Source of the DNA: Microbacterium oxydans
Lineage (GTDB): Bacteria; Actinomycetota; Actinomycetes; Actinomycetales; Microbacteriaceae
Reading direction: 5' to 3'
DNA length: 64,000 nucleotides
Assembly (NCBI RefSeq): GCF_000956405.1
Contig: NZ_JYIV01000020.1
Location: 62,001-126,000, forward strand
Positions within the stretch are counted from its first letter, which is position 1. Every line of letters starts with the position of its first letter. The position numbers and the translations under genes were made by a program. The notes under the pieces were generated by a model. That model was given only the letters and a program-made list of their open reading frames with translations, did not search any database and had not been told where the DNA came from. Positions 16,002 through 25,262 of this stretch are shown in pieces.

Positions 16002-17006
16002 ATGGCCCTCATCGACAACGGCGTGTACGTCCACGGACGTCGCGTGGAGACCCCCAAGAACCTGGACGAGACCTACCGGATGCTGGACGCTGCCGGAGGC
16101 ATCGCATGGATCGGTCTGTACCGACCCAGCCCCGAGGAAGTGGCGTCCGTCGCTCGCGAGTTCGACCTGCATCCGCTGGCCGTCGAGGATGCCCTGTCCG
16201 GCCACCAGCGGTCGAAGGTGGAGCGCTACGGCGACACCCTGTTCGCGGTCCTGCGCCCCGCCCGGTACCGCGACAAGGAGGAGTCGATCGAGTTCGGAGA
16301 GCTGCACCTGTTCGTGGGCCCCGATTTCGTGGTGACGATCCGGCACGCGGAATCGCCGAACCTCGCCGCCGTGCGCGCCCGCATGGAGGCGAACCCCGAG
16401 CTGCTCGCGATGGGACCGGAGGCCGTGCTCTACGCGATCCTCGATGAGGTCGTCGACGGGTACGAGCCGATCGTCGCGGGGTTGCTGAACGACATCGACG
16501 AGATCGAGGACCAGCTCTTCGGCGACGGCGACGACGACAGCGCGCTCTCCCGCCGCATCTACGAGCTGTCCCGCGAGGTGATCAACTTCCAGCGGGCGGT
16601 GCATCCGCTGAACGGCATGCTGGAGTGGCTGCGTCGGGGCTCTGCGAAGTACCGCATCGACGAGGAGCTGCAGCGCTCCCTGCGCGACGTGCTCGACCAC
16701 ACGATCCGTGTCAACGAGAAGATCGACTCGTTCCGGGCGATCCTGGAGAACGCGTTGACCGTGCACTCCGCGCTGGTCGCCCGGCGTCAGACCGAGGCCG
16801 GGCTGGCACAGAACGACGAGATCAAGAAGATCTCCTCCTGGGCGGCGATCATCTTCGCGCCGACGCTCGTGGGCACCGTGTACGGGATGAACTTCGACGT
16901 GATGCCCGAGCTGCACTGGGCCTTCGGCTACCCGATGGCCATCGGCGCGATGCTCGCCTTCGCGGTCGGCCTGTTCGGGGTCTTCAAGTACAAGAAGTGG
17001 CTCTGA
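16002..17006 (+). CDS. corA: CorA-family magnesium/cobalt transporter
   Basis: 334 aa. A large acidic/alpha-helical cytoplasmic domain is followed by two C-terminal membrane helices. The signature between them is VYGMNF, with the GMN selectivity motif, and then MPELHWAFGYPMAIG. The protein ends in the basic FKYKKWL typical of the family. It forms a homopentameric channel for Mg2+ (and often Co2+) in the membrane. The last six codons with stop are followed by a near-identical untranslated copy, then a terminator. A leader ORF upstream suggests regulation at the mRNA level. Confidence 0.95.
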   Translation: MALIDNGVYVHGRRVETPKNLDETYRMLDAAGGIAWIGLYRPSPEEVASVAREFDLHPLAVEDALSGHQRSKVERYGDTLFAVLRPARYRDKEESIEFGELHLFVGPDFVVTIRHAESPNLAAVRARMEANPELLAMGPEAVLYAILDEVVDGYEPIVAGLLNDIDEIEDQLFGDGDDDSALSRRIYELSREVINFQRAVHPLNGMLEWLRRGSAKYRIDEELQRSLRDVLDHTIRVNEKIDSFRAILENALTVHSALVARRQTEAGLAQNDEIKKISSWAAIIFAPTLVGTVYGMNFDVMPELHWAFGYPMAIGAMLAFAVGLFGVFKYKKWL

Positions 17007-17024
17007 TACGAGAAGTGGCTCTGA
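16989..17024. repeat. Tandem 18-bp duplication spanning the corA stop codon
   Basis: Two adjacent 18-bp units (16989-17006 and 17007-17024) differing at one base: TACAAGAAGTGGCTCTGA and TACGAGAAGTGGCTCTGA. The first encodes Y-K-K-W-L-stop. The second lies wholly in the 3' untranslated region and keeps the same frame and stop. Confidence 0.92.
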
Positions 17025-17028
17025 CGCA

Positions 17029-17065
17029 GACGGGAACCCCAAGGGCATTCCTCGGGGTTCCCGTC
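17029..17065. terminator. Bidirectional terminator between corA and the convergent membrane-protein gene
   Basis: A perfect 12-bp stem (17029-17040 and 17054-17065) with a 13-nt loop, placed between two convergent genes 5 nt after the duplicated corA end. Confidence 0.8.
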
Positions 17066-17093
17066 CTGTGCTGACGCGGTCTTCGGCGATGAA

Positions 17094-17906
17094 CTACATG
17101 CCGCTGCCGTCGAAGAAGAGAGCGAGAGCGGGGGCGGTGTCCGCCACTGTGGACAGGTTCGCCAGCAGCAGCAACCCGAGTGCGGGAAGGAGCATCGGGA
17201 GTGCGAGTGCACCCGCGAGAAGCACTCGACGCGGTCGCTTGTCGGCCTTGGGCATTCGGGCACGGCGCACCCAGAGAGCCACCGTGGCGGTGATGACCCC
17301 GACGATCGCGACGACCAGGCACGTCACCAAGACCGCGTGATAGGCGCGGAAGTCGTTCACGAGGGCTGTCGTCACGGCGTCGGGCGTCCCGGCGGCGAGC
17401 TGCGCCGTCACCTGTCGCACCCCGGGGGTGGCCTCCGCGGGAAGGAACGTGAGCACGGAGGACAGCGGGGCGAATGCTCCTTGCACGTTCGCCATCACCA
17501 CGAGGAGGGCCAGGACCGGAAGACCGACCCCTGCCACGCCGACGGCGCTCCACCCCGCCCTGGCTGCACCGGAACGGGACCGAGCGGCGTGCGACCAGAT
17601 GCGGACGCCCGCGACGATCAGCGCGGCGAGAAGCGCGACCCCCAGGACCGCCTTCACGATGTGGAACACGGCCCAGAACGTCACCGCCCCCGAGAGCGCC
17701 GGCCCGTCCGTGCCGGTGAGCACCCACTGCTCGAATCCTTCGGCGATGCCTGCGCCGAGGTTGGACATGGTCACCTGCCCACCCGACGACCATGCCGCCA
17801 CCGCGCCGGGTGCGGCCATCACCGCCGCGCCCAGGCCGATCGCGGCCGCACCCCACAGCGCGGTCTGCCGCCGCGACATCGTCGGTTCTGAAGACACTAC
17901 GGACAT
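17094..17906 (-). CDS. Polytopic membrane protein of unknown function
   Basis: 270 aa. It has roughly five hydrophobic segments (about residues 17-38, 75-103, 121-141, 190-213, 229-252), with basic stretches after several of them (RSRSGAARAG, RRARMPKADKRPRR) that point to cytoplasmic loops. A polar segment between the first two may lie outside the cell. No family is recognised. The ATG has a GAGAGGGA ribosome-binding site. It is divergent from the PrsW-like gene and convergent with corA, so it is a single-gene unit. Confidence 0.75.
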   Translation of the reverse strand: MSVVSSEPTMSRRQTALWGAAAIGLGAAVMAAPGAVAAWSSGGQVTMSNLGAGIAEGFEQWVLTGTDGPALSGAVTFWAVFHIVKAVLGVALLAALIVAGVRIWSHAARSRSGAARAGWSAVGVAGVGLPVLALLVVMANVQGAFAPLSSVLTFLPAEATPGVRQVTAQLAAGTPDAVTTALVNDFRAYHAVLVTCLVVAIVGVITATVALWVRRARMPKADKRPRRVLLAGALALPMLLPALGLLLLANLSTVADTAPALALFFDGSGM

Positions 17907-18076
17907 GCCTGTCCCTCTCTCGCAAGGAGGCCGAACGCCGGCCCCCTTAGGAGGCTAGGGATCGTCCCCGCCCGCCGGCGTCATCCTCTGTGACCGCTTC
18001 GAGGATCCGGGGTCATACGTCAGAACGACATGCGGCCGGAGATCGAATCCCCAGGTTCGCTCGGCGAGGATGAAGT

Positions 18077-18961
18077 GTGAACTCGTCTGCATCATCGCCT
18101 GCCCGCATCCGATGGGTGGGCGCGGCCGTTCTCCTCGTCTTCGCCCTGACCGTGGCACTTTTCACCTGGCAGGAAGGATCGGTGCTCCTCCTCTCTCTTG
18201 CTGCGGTCACTCCTGCCGCCGTGGCGACGATGTTCGCGGCACGCTGGCTGGATCGGAAGAATCGGCCGGGGTGGGCATCGACCGTGATCGCGCTCGTCTG
18301 GGGTGCGGGTGGCGCCGTGCTGCTGGCCACCTGGGGCGGCTCCTGGCTGGCAGAGGCGGTCGTCTACATCGATGCCCAGGGCACGCTGCGCGAGCGGATT
18401 CCCAGCAGCTGGGTCCTCACTCCGCTCGTCGAGGAGACGGCGAAGGCTATCGGTGTCCTCCTCGTGATCCTCGCCGTAGGACGCTCTCGCTTCGGCGGCG
18501 TTCTCGGCGGCGCCATGGTCGGCGCCCTCGTCGGTGTCGGCTTCGGGTGGTTCGAAGACGCCGCGGCGATCGCCACGGACATTGCCGCGAACGATCTCGG
18601 CTACGGCATCGGCACCTGGATCGTGCGCACGCTGACCTCTCCCACGCACGCCGCCTTCACGATCTGGACCGGTGCGGGAATCGGTCTCGCGATGACGGTG
18701 CGCCGCCGATGGGCCCGCCCCCTTGTCGCGATCAGCGGGTTCGCCATCGCCTGCATCGCACACGGCACCGTCAACCACGCGAACCTCGTCGGCGACTCCC
18801 CGATGGCCTCGTTCATCACCGCGGTGGCGACGGCCGCCGGGTGGGTGCTGCTGACCGTCGCCATCGCCGTCGCCGCGCGGCTGTGGCTCACCCGCAGGGG
18901 CAGCCGGATCGCCTTGGACTCGCCCACCGTCTCCCAGCCGCGGTCCGATTCCATAATCTAA
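18077..18961 (+). CDS. PrsW-family intramembrane metalloprotease
   Basis: 294 aa with about eight membrane segments. The family's catalytic motifs are present in order: EETAK at 119-123, FE at 159-160 (GFGWFEDAA), H191 (SPTHAAF) and H229/H234 (IAHGTVNHA). In Bacillus subtilis PrsW performs the first cleavage of an anti-sigma factor; other members' substrates are mostly unknown. The GTG start has GAGG upstream (GGCGAGGATGAA). It is followed 40 nt later by a putative zinc metalloprotein, so the pair may work together. Confidence 0.85.
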   Translation: MNSSASSPARIRWVGAAVLLVFALTVALFTWQEGSVLLLSLAAVTPAAVATMFAARWLDRKNRPGWASTVIALVWGAGGAVLLATWGGSWLAEAVVYIDAQGTLRERIPSSWVLTPLVEETAKAIGVLLVILAVGRSRFGGVLGGAMVGALVGVGFGWFEDAAAIATDIAANDLGYGIGTWIVRTLTSPTHAAFTIWTGAGIGLAMTVRRRWARPLVAISGFAIACIAHGTVNHANLVGDSPMASFITAVATAAGWVLLTVAIAVAARLWLTRRGSRIALDSPTVSQPRSDSII

Positions 18962-19001
18962 AGTTTTACTCCTGCCCGCTTGACGACAGGAGCTTCCGAT
19001 C

Positions 19002-20150
19002 ATGAACCGACGCCCGGTCGCGCTCGACGCACCCTCCGCCCGCCGGCGACCTATGAGACGCGCCATCCTGCTCGCCCTCGCCGCGGTCGTGCTCGGTGCT
19101 CTCGGCGTCCTCGCCTGGAAGCTGTTCGCTCCCGCTCCGTCAAGCTACGACGCCCTCGACGCGACCGACCGCGAGATGCTGCGCCAGCTGTCCGAGCAGT
19201 ACGACGTCACGGCCTCGCGCGGGGACGCGGTGTGGACGGACGGCTACCAATACGAGCAACAGCCCATCGTGTTGCTGCGCACGGACGGGGAGAAGAGTCC
19301 GATCTGGTCACACGCCTTCCTCGTCAACATGAGCGGTGTCACCGACACCACCGGCATGGCCAAGATCGACGTTCCCGGCGCGACACACCTCGACGATGTG
19401 CGGATCAGCGACTCGTTCGGCGCAGGTGATGCCGCGCTCCACCTCCCGGCGAACTTCAGCCCCATCGAGGTCGACGGCCGCGAGGTGCTGGCCTTCAAGT
19501 ACCACGACGCGATGCTGCAGACCGAGAGCACGACGTCCCAGGGGTTCCAGCGCTTCTCGATGCACGAGAACTTCCACGTCACGAAGCAGGGCATCGACTC
19601 CACCGCCGCAGGTGCGTGGCCCTGGGAAGCCGGCGGCCTGATCGAGGACTACCCCCACACGGAGGAGCACTACGAGCTGTTGCGCGTCGAGGCTCGAATC
19701 TTCGACCGCGTCGAGAACGAGACCGACCCGCAGGTGCTCTCCGCGCTCGCGACCGACCTCGCGAACGTCAGGATGGCCCGGTACACGACCTGGCCGACCC
19801 TGCGCCTGGAGATCGAGCTCGAAGCCATCGAGGGGACGGCGACCTACTTCGAGCGAGCCTTCGACCGCGCGCGGGGCCTGCACCCGAAGGTCTCCACGTT
19901 CGCCGATGGACTCGAGCTCTTCATCTCAGACCCCGAACAGAACGTGGTGCTCGAGCGCGACTACGCCTACTTCACCGGAGCACAGCTCGGCCTCCTGCTC
20001 GACACCGTCGCACCGGAGTGGCAGCAGAGCATCGAGCCCGCGCCGAGCGGGGAAGCGGCGACCCCCTTCGCGACCTTGCAACGCGCCACCGGGGTGACCG
20101 TCGCACCCGACGAGGCAGAGCTCCGGGCCATCGTCGACCGCTACCTCTGA
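19002..20150 (+). CDS. Membrane-anchored protein with HExxH motif, putative metallopeptidase
   Basis: 382 aa. A single N-terminal membrane helix (about 21-43) is followed by a large extracytoplasmic domain. H188-E-N-F-H192 is an HExxH zinc motif, and E277 in EAIEGTATYFE is a fitting third ligand, as in gluzincins, though 85 residues away. No named peptidase family is recognised with certainty. It lies 40 nt downstream of the PrsW-like protease gene on the same strand, so co-expression is likely. If the zinc site is real, this would be a surface peptidase acting outside the membrane. Confidence 0.65.
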   Translation: MNRRPVALDAPSARRRPMRRAILLALAAVVLGALGVLAWKLFAPAPSSYDALDATDREMLRQLSEQYDVTASRGDAVWTDGYQYEQQPIVLLRTDGEKSPIWSHAFLVNMSGVTDTTGMAKIDVPGATHLDDVRISDSFGAGDAALHLPANFSPIEVDGREVLAFKYHDAMLQTESTTSQGFQRFSMHENFHVTKQGIDSTAAGAWPWEAGGLIEDYPHTEEHYELLRVEARIFDRVENETDPQVLSALATDLANVRMARYTTWPTLRLEIELEAIEGTATYFERAFDRARGLHPKVSTFADGLELFISDPEQNVVLERDYAYFTGAQLGLLLDTVAPEWQQSIEPAPSGEAATPFATLQRATGVTVAPDEAELRAIVDRYL

Positions 20151-20243
20151 GGCGCTTGTCCTGTCGCGGGCGCACCTCGTCGAGGGTGGCCATGCAGGTC
20201 ACGGACCCCACATCTGGCGGATGAGGTCCCCTGATGCGCCGCC

Positions 20244-22418
20244 CTACTTCACGACGATCACCGGGAACGACAGGTCACCGGCACCGGCGTGCACCGGGAT
20301 CTGCAGCTGCACCTTCTGCGCCGAATCGAGCGTCAGTCTCCATCGCAGGCCCTTGTCAGAGCGCTCGATCTCCCCTGTCGAGGGCACCGGAACCTGGAAG
20401 CCGTCGTAGTCGGTGAGGTCGATTTCCACCACGGCCTCCCCTCCCGACGCCCCTGCGTTCGTGAGGTCGAGGAGGATCAGGCTGTCGTCAGCGCCCGCCT
20501 GTGGGGCGATCTGCACCGAGTACGACATCGCCGACGCTGTATGGACGGAGAATCTCGTCGGGGCCGTCACGGCCGACGTGTCCGATCCGACGAACGTGCG
20601 CGCCGTCACCTCATAGTCCCCTTGCGGAAGCGGGGCCTTGGTCGACCATCGACCATCCGTTCCTACCTGCACGAACCGAAGGAACGGCGTGAGGTCGCCG
20701 ACGAAGACGTGCACACGCACCAGAGACCCGGGGACTCCCGTGCCCATGATGTTCGTGCTCGTGGCATAGACCGTCGATCCGGCGACGGGAGTGACCACGA
20801 TCGGCAGCGCTGGGGATTCGCGGATGAGGACCGGGGCGGATGCGCTTCCGCCCGTGAGCGTGGCCTCCCCCAGGGCTGCGTCAGCGGGAACATCGAAGAC
20901 GGTGGCGAAGCGACCGGCACCGTCGGTGCGCACCTGCTCGACAGCTTCGCCGATCTTCAGGTCGACGGTGCTCCTCGCCGGGTACCCGCTGCCGTTGACG
21001 CGGAACGGCTGCCCGGTGAGGGCGACCTTCGAGTAGACGCCGATCGTGGGAGTAGAGCTTGCTCCGGCGTCGACGAGTCCTGCCCCGACCCGGTCCGCGC
21101 TGAGCCCGGCGAGCGGATCCGCCGTTTCCGTGATGCGCTGGGTCAACTGGTCCGGCGTGAGACCTGGAGTCTCCGAGAGGATGCGGGCGGCGACCCCGGC
21201 CACGTGCGGCGACGCCATCGACGTTCCGGGATACAGCGCGTAGACGGAGCCGTCGTCCTGGCGTGGCACTGCTGACCACACGAAGCCCGGCGCGGTCACC
21301 GTGACCTTGCCCGCACCGTAGTTCGAGAATCCCGCACGCACGATCGCGCCCGTCGCCTCGTCCTGATCTGCGGCAGCGACGGCGATGACACCCGGCAGCG
21401 CGCCAGGTGCCTGAAGACAGGAGGAGTTCACCGGCCGAGGCTCGAGCGTCCCGTCGTTCGGACTCATCTCATCCGTGGTCATGGTGGCGAGATCCTGACC
21501 CTCATTGCCGACCGCGGCGACGTTCAGCACGCCCTGGTCGTGGGAGTAGGCGTATGCGCGACGGAGCGCTTCGAGAGCCGCACCCTGTGAGTCGACATCA
21601 GCGCACCAGAGGTACCAGGGGTCGACGTAGTAGCTGTGGTTCACGATCGGGATGCCGTGGTCGGCAGCCCACATGGTCGCGCAGATGCTGGCCTCCGGGT
21701 AGATGCGGCCGTCATCGTTGACGACCTTGATCGATGCGAGGCGCGCATCAGGGGCGACACCGACGATGCCGGTGCCGTTCGCCGCTCCCGCCACACTGCC
21801 GGCGACATGTGTTCCGTGCGCGCTCGCGCCGTCGGACCCCGGCTGCCACGCCTCCGGCCTCGTGTCCGGTACGCCGTTGACGGTGCAGCCGACGGACAAC
21901 GCCGGGTCGATCTGGCCGGCGAGGTCCGGATGTCCGGTGTCGATGCCGCTGTCGGCGATGCCGACGACCACCCCCTTCCCCGACGGTGATGTCGCCCCGA
22001 TGGCGACGGTGTTCCACGCGGTGCCCTCGGCCGGCATCGTCGTCGGCTCCGTCGTGTCGCCGGAGATCGGTGGCGCGGGTGCGGTCGGCGTGTCCGGATC
22101 GGTCGACGTTCGGGTCGGGCCAACGGACTGGACCCAGGCGAGACTCTCGAGCTGAGTGGGGAAGTCGCCGTCGGGTGCGCGGGCGACCGTCACCCCGATC
22201 TCGGGATAGGAGATCAAAAGCTCCCCGCCGGCGCCTTCGATGGCCGACCGCAGCGCATCCGCGCTCGGCGCTCCCGGTCTCGTGTTCACCACCCAATTCA
22301 GTGCGGACTGCTCCGCTGCGGCGACGGGCACGGCGGCCGTCAGCGGGGCGCTCATCGCGAGTGCCGCGCCGACGGCGAGGACTGCACAGGTACTGCGGAC
22401 GATCATGCGACTGGTCAT
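20244..22418 (-). CDS. Secreted subtilisin-like serine peptidase (S8) with C-terminal Ig-like domains
   Basis: 724 aa. A signal peptide (about 1-35) and an inhibitor-like propeptide (about 40-110) precede the S8 domain. The catalytic triad is D156 (IADSGID), H201 (HGTHVAGS) and S400 (GTSMASPHVAG), with oxyanion Asn305 (AVGNEG). The C-terminal ~300 residues look like two or more beta-sandwich domains and lack an LPxTG/LAxTG anchor, so the enzyme is likely released. It is convergent with the HExxH gene. The in-frame ATG at 22406 is a possible alternative start. Confidence 0.92.
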   Translation of the reverse strand: MTSRMIVRSTCAVLAVGAALAMSAPLTAAVPVAAAEQSALNWVVNTRPGAPSADALRSAIEGAGGELLISYPEIGVTVARAPDGDFPTQLESLAWVQSVGPTRTSTDPDTPTAPAPPISGDTTEPTTMPAEGTAWNTVAIGATSPSGKGVVVGIADSGIDTGHPDLAGQIDPALSVGCTVNGVPDTRPEAWQPGSDGASAHGTHVAGSVAGAANGTGIVGVAPDARLASIKVVNDDGRIYPEASICATMWAADHGIPIVNHSYYVDPWYLWCADVDSQGAALEALRRAYAYSHDQGVLNVAAVGNEGQDLATMTTDEMSPNDGTLEPRPVNSSCLQAPGALPGVIAVAAADQDEATGAIVRAGFSNYGAGKVTVTAPGFVWSAVPRQDDGSVYALYPGTSMASPHVAGVAARILSETPGLTPDQLTQRITETADPLAGLSADRVGAGLVDAGASSTPTIGVYSKVALTGQPFRVNGSGYPARSTVDLKIGEAVEQVRTDGAGRFATVFDVPADAALGEATLTGGSASAPVLIRESPALPIVVTPVAGSTVYATSTNIMGTGVPGSLVRVHVFVGDLTPFLRFVQVGTDGRWSTKAPLPQGDYEVTARTFVGSDTSAVTAPTRFSVHTASAMSYSVQIAPQAGADDSLILLDLTNAGASGGEAVVEIDLTDYDGFQVPVPSTGEIERSDKGLRWRLTLDSAQKVQLQIPVHAGAGDLSFPVIVVK

Positions 22419-22550
22419 TCAGGTCTGCCTTTCCGCAACGCTCGACGGAGAACTGCCGAGTCGAGGACTCTCCTGCGTACAGGAGTGGAAAGGCGGAATA
22501 CCGTTACGCGAGGCGGATGACGTCTCTGCGGATGGCCGGGACTCAGCAGA

Positions 22551-23081
22551 TCAGCTGTCGGAGCGGCTGATCTCGTCGAGCAGGTCGTCGAGGGTGCCGA
22601 AGTCGATGGTCTCCGAGCCGTCGAGGTCGCGCACCTCGACGCCGTCGACCTCGAAGTCCTCGTCGAGTTGCACGAGGATGCGCGACTCGGGGAACTGCTT
22701 CGGCGCGAGGAAGGCGAGCAGCACCGCGTCGGCGAACACGACGACCGAGGTGGCCTCGAGATCATCGCGCAGGTCGATCTGTTCCGCGACGGGCTCGTCA
22801 TCGACGGCATCTTCGATGTCGGCGACGATCTCGTCGATCACCGAGCGCCACCGAGACTCTCCGACCGAGAGAGTGCGAGCGACTGCCGCGACCAGCGCCT
22901 CATGATTCACATCATCGCTCTGGACGTCATCCAACTCCGGATCGACGTTCACGTTGACGGTCGTACCGGCGGCGTCGATGATCGCGCGTCCGTACACCAG
23001 CCCGTTCTCGGCGATCGGATCCTCGAGCAGTCCGCTCTCGACGATGCGGGCCAGGAGAGTGTCGAGTGCAGGCGAAGTCAT
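22551..23081 (-). CDS. Small acidic cytoplasmic protein of unknown function
   Basis: 176 aa, strongly acidic, with no signal or membrane segment. It begins MTSPALDTLLARIVESGLLE and ends DDLLDEISRSDS. I do not recognise the family. ATG 23081 is supported by GGAGG about 4 nt upstream; the longer open frame upstream overlaps the glycosyltransferase gene and is not coding. It lies 71 nt after the GT2 gene on the same strand and may be the last gene of the surface-locus transcript. Confidence 0.7.
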   Translation of the reverse strand: MTSPALDTLLARIVESGLLEDPIAENGLVYGRAIIDAAGTTVNVNVDPELDDVQSDDVNHEALVAAVARTLSVGESRWRSVIDEIVADIEDAVDDEPVAEQIDLRDDLEATSVVVFADAVLLAFLAPKQFPESRILVQLDEDFEVDGVEVRDLDGSETIDFGTLDDLLDEISRSDS

Positions 23082-23152
23082 GCCTCCAGTCTTTCGCATC
23101 TCGCTCGTGCGGGGGCTGCGAGCCGTGAGATCCCGAACGGGCGTCCCCCGCG

Positions 23153-24511
23153 TCACACCTCGACGGCGACCGAGCCCCCGACCACGACGTGCGCTTCCGC
23201 GTTGCGTCGCGTCTTCGCCCAGCCGTTCTTCCGGCGCATGATGCGCAAGAAGGCCCGCGCGATGCAGATGTACATGTAATACACGTAGAGCCAGACACCC
23301 AGCCCCCACATCAGGGCCGTGAACCAGCTGGCCTGCGGCTCGCAGCGCACCTTGTAGACGAATCCCCAGACAGCGAACGGGGCGATCGAGAACACCGAGA
23401 GAAGTCCGACGAGGCCCAGGACGCTGCCGAGCGCGAGCTGCACCTGAGCGGGATCCTGGATCAACAGCGACACCTGCGCGCCCAGCAGGATCGTGAATGA
23501 CAGCGCGCCGAGCATCTGCAGGAACGGGAGGACGAGGTAGTAGCTGGTCTCGATCACACCCGCGCTGTCGACATGAGGAGACTTCACCACTTCGGCGATG
23601 TACTTCACGCACTGGATGTTGCCCTGCGCCCAGCGCGTGCGCTGCGTGAGGAGGCGGCGGATGGACGGGAGCGCCTCCTGGTTCACGTGGGTGTCGTAGA
23701 CGTGCTTGACCTGGAAACCGGCGAGCACGACGTGCACGCCCAACTCGTAATCCTCCAGGAGAGCTCCGTGCCACGGTTCGCCGAACCTCTCGCCGATCGC
23801 GTCGAGAACCGACAGGCGCGTGAACTGTCCGTTCCCACCGAGCCCCACGGTTCCCGTCTTCGCGCGCAGGGACTGCATCGCTGCGATGGTCGTGCGGAAC
23901 TCCAGGTCCTGCATGCGCAGCAGGAAGCGGGCGAAGGTGTTCGCGAACCGGCCGCTGTTCGGGTAGGGCTTCTTGTCGTCGCGGTTCTTCATCCACACCG
24001 CGATCTGCGCCGCACCGACCGCAGGATCGCCGAAGGTGTCCTCCGCCGAGCAGATCTCCAGGGCGTTGGGCTCCATCTCGCCGTCGGCATCGATCACGAC
24101 GACGACGATCCGATCATGGTCGGCGTCTTCGGGCAGCCAGCTCAGCAGCTGATGGTAGGCCGCATTGAGGGCGTCGCCTTTGCCGGTGCGGGCTTCCGGA
24201 CGGCGGCGCTGCACCAGGTGCACGTGCGAGTCCTCTGCGGCCCACCGCGAGACGATCGCCGAGGTGGCGTCTTCGCTGTCGTCGTCGATCACCCAGGTGT
24301 GCGCACCGGGGAAGTCCCGACGGGCACGCGAGATGGTGGTGTCGATGACCGCCTCCTCGTCACGGCACGGGATGAAGAAGTGCCATTCGAAGTCGGCGGG
24401 ATCCCCCGGGATCGCCTTCGGGTACCGGAGGTACGGAACGAGGATGAAGACGACGTAGGTGACGAAGGCGACACCGAGAAGAATCGTGAAGGCGTTGAGT
24501 ATCGAGAGCAT
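23153..24511 (-). CDS. Processive family-2 glycosyltransferase (membrane polysaccharide synthase)
   Basis: 452 aa. An N-terminal membrane helix (about 3-27), a cytoplasmic GT-A domain and about three C-terminal helices match cellulose/hyaluronan-synthase-like enzymes. Catalytic motifs are DDD 76-78, DAD 141-143, ED 253-254 (LLEDYEL) and Q290-x2-R-W294 (QRTRW), the last being the mark of processive enzymes. It would build a polysaccharide from a UDP-sugar and push it across the membrane. It lies 21 nt after the exosortase-like gene. An exosortase beside a GT2 recalls the xrtG locus of other Gram-positives. The wecB-like gene nearby could supply UDP-ManNAc. Confidence 0.88.
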   Translation of the reverse strand: MLSILNAFTILLGVAFVTYVVFILVPYLRYPKAIPGDPADFEWHFFIPCRDEEAVIDTTISRARRDFPGAHTWVIDDDSEDATSAIVSRWAAEDSHVHLVQRRRPEARTGKGDALNAAYHQLLSWLPEDADHDRIVVVVIDADGEMEPNALEICSAEDTFGDPAVGAAQIAVWMKNRDDKKPYPNSGRFANTFARFLLRMQDLEFRTTIAAMQSLRAKTGTVGLGGNGQFTRLSVLDAIGERFGEPWHGALLEDYELGVHVVLAGFQVKHVYDTHVNQEALPSIRRLLTQRTRWAQGNIQCVKYIAEVVKSPHVDSAGVIETSYYLVLPFLQMLGALSFTILLGAQVSLLIQDPAQVQLALGSVLGLVGLLSVFSIAPFAVWGFVYKVRCEPQASWFTALMWGLGVWLYVYYMYICIARAFLRIMRRKNGWAKTRRNAEAHVVVGGSVAVEV

Positions 24512-24532
24512 GGAACGGCCTTTCAGGTCGCG

Positions 24533-25174
24533 TCAGCGCGCGCCGTTTCGGTGGTAGTGAGGCCCCTCGGTCTCTTCCGGCACGACGCGGCGACGGCGAC
24601 GCGGTCGCACGCCGACGATGAGCAACAGGGCGGCGAGCCCGAGCGCATAGCCGATGATGCCGACGACGGAACCGACGAAGACATGGCTGACCTCGTAACC
24701 CGGGTCGAGACCCCAGGTCTGCGTCGACCATCCGATGATCGCGAGCCGGAGGAGGTTGACGACGAAGATGACGGCCCACATCGCCAGGATCCCGAGCATG
24801 CTGCGACTCCATGGCACTCGGGTGCTGGCGAGGATGACGGCACCGACGACCGTCAGGGGAACGCCGATCAGCAGCGTGGTGCACTCGACGGTGACGCGAA
24901 GGGCGATGAGCTCATGCTCGGGCGTCCGCACGAAGTAGTGCTCGGCGATGGGAAGACGCTGACCCTCGACGAAGGGGGAGAGAGCCCAGGTCGCTGCCGA
25001 GGCTTCGAAAGAGCGGAACGCCTGGTTGACCCAGACGAGGGCCAGCACCGCGAGGATCAACAGCGACGCCGCGAGGATTCGAGCGGCACGGTCGCCCTTC
25101 GGCCCGCCGAGCGCGAACCGCACAGGAGGTCGGAGTTCTCTTCGCGGGTCTTCGACGATCGTGCTGCTGGCCAT
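24533..25174 (-). CDS. Exosortase/archaeosortase-family protein
   Basis: 213 aa with about five membrane segments. The three invariant exosortase residues are in place: C98 (VECTTLLIG), R143 (NLLRLAIIGW) and H164 (YEVSHVFVG). Exosortases are integral membrane transpeptidase-like proteins that process C-terminal sorting tails; in Gram-positives the XrtG type sits beside a GT2 enzyme, as here. The ATG has GAGAGG upstream. The C-terminus is very basic (RPRRRRRVV). No classic PEP-CTERM protein is visible. The protein at 27040-27705 has a Pro-rich segment, helix and RRR tail and is the best local candidate substrate. Confidence 0.82.
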   Translation of the reverse strand: MASSTIVEDPRRELRPPVRFALGGPKGDRAARILAASLLILAVLALVWVNQAFRSFEASAATWALSPFVEGQRLPIAEHYFVRTPEHELIALRVTVECTTLLIGVPLTVVGAVILASTRVPWSRSMLGILAMWAVIFVVNLLRLAIIGWSTQTWGLDPGYEVSHVFVGSVVGIIGYALGLAALLLIVGVRPRRRRRVVPEETEGPHYHRNGAR

Positions 25175-25211
25175 GACTACCTCTCACTGCGGGTGGTGCG
25201 AAACGGGGCGA

Positions 25212-25244
25212 GGAGAGGACCGCCCTGGAAGGACGGCCCTCTCC
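25212..25244 (-). terminator. Hairpin between the DUF11 gene and the exosortase-like gene
   Basis: 13-nt arms (25212-25224 and 25232-25244) with two imperfect pairs and a 7-nt loop. It lies just after the stop of the DUF11 protein gene, so it may partly terminate transcription before the enzyme genes. Confidence 0.55.
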
Positions 25245-25262
25245 TGTTCGCCGGGGCGCGCC

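Noticed and set aside
24533..25174. PEP-CTERM system (classical EpsH/exosortase A type)
   Set aside because: The three catalytic residues fit exosortases, but no PEP-CTERM tails and no EPS operon of the proteobacterial kind are present.
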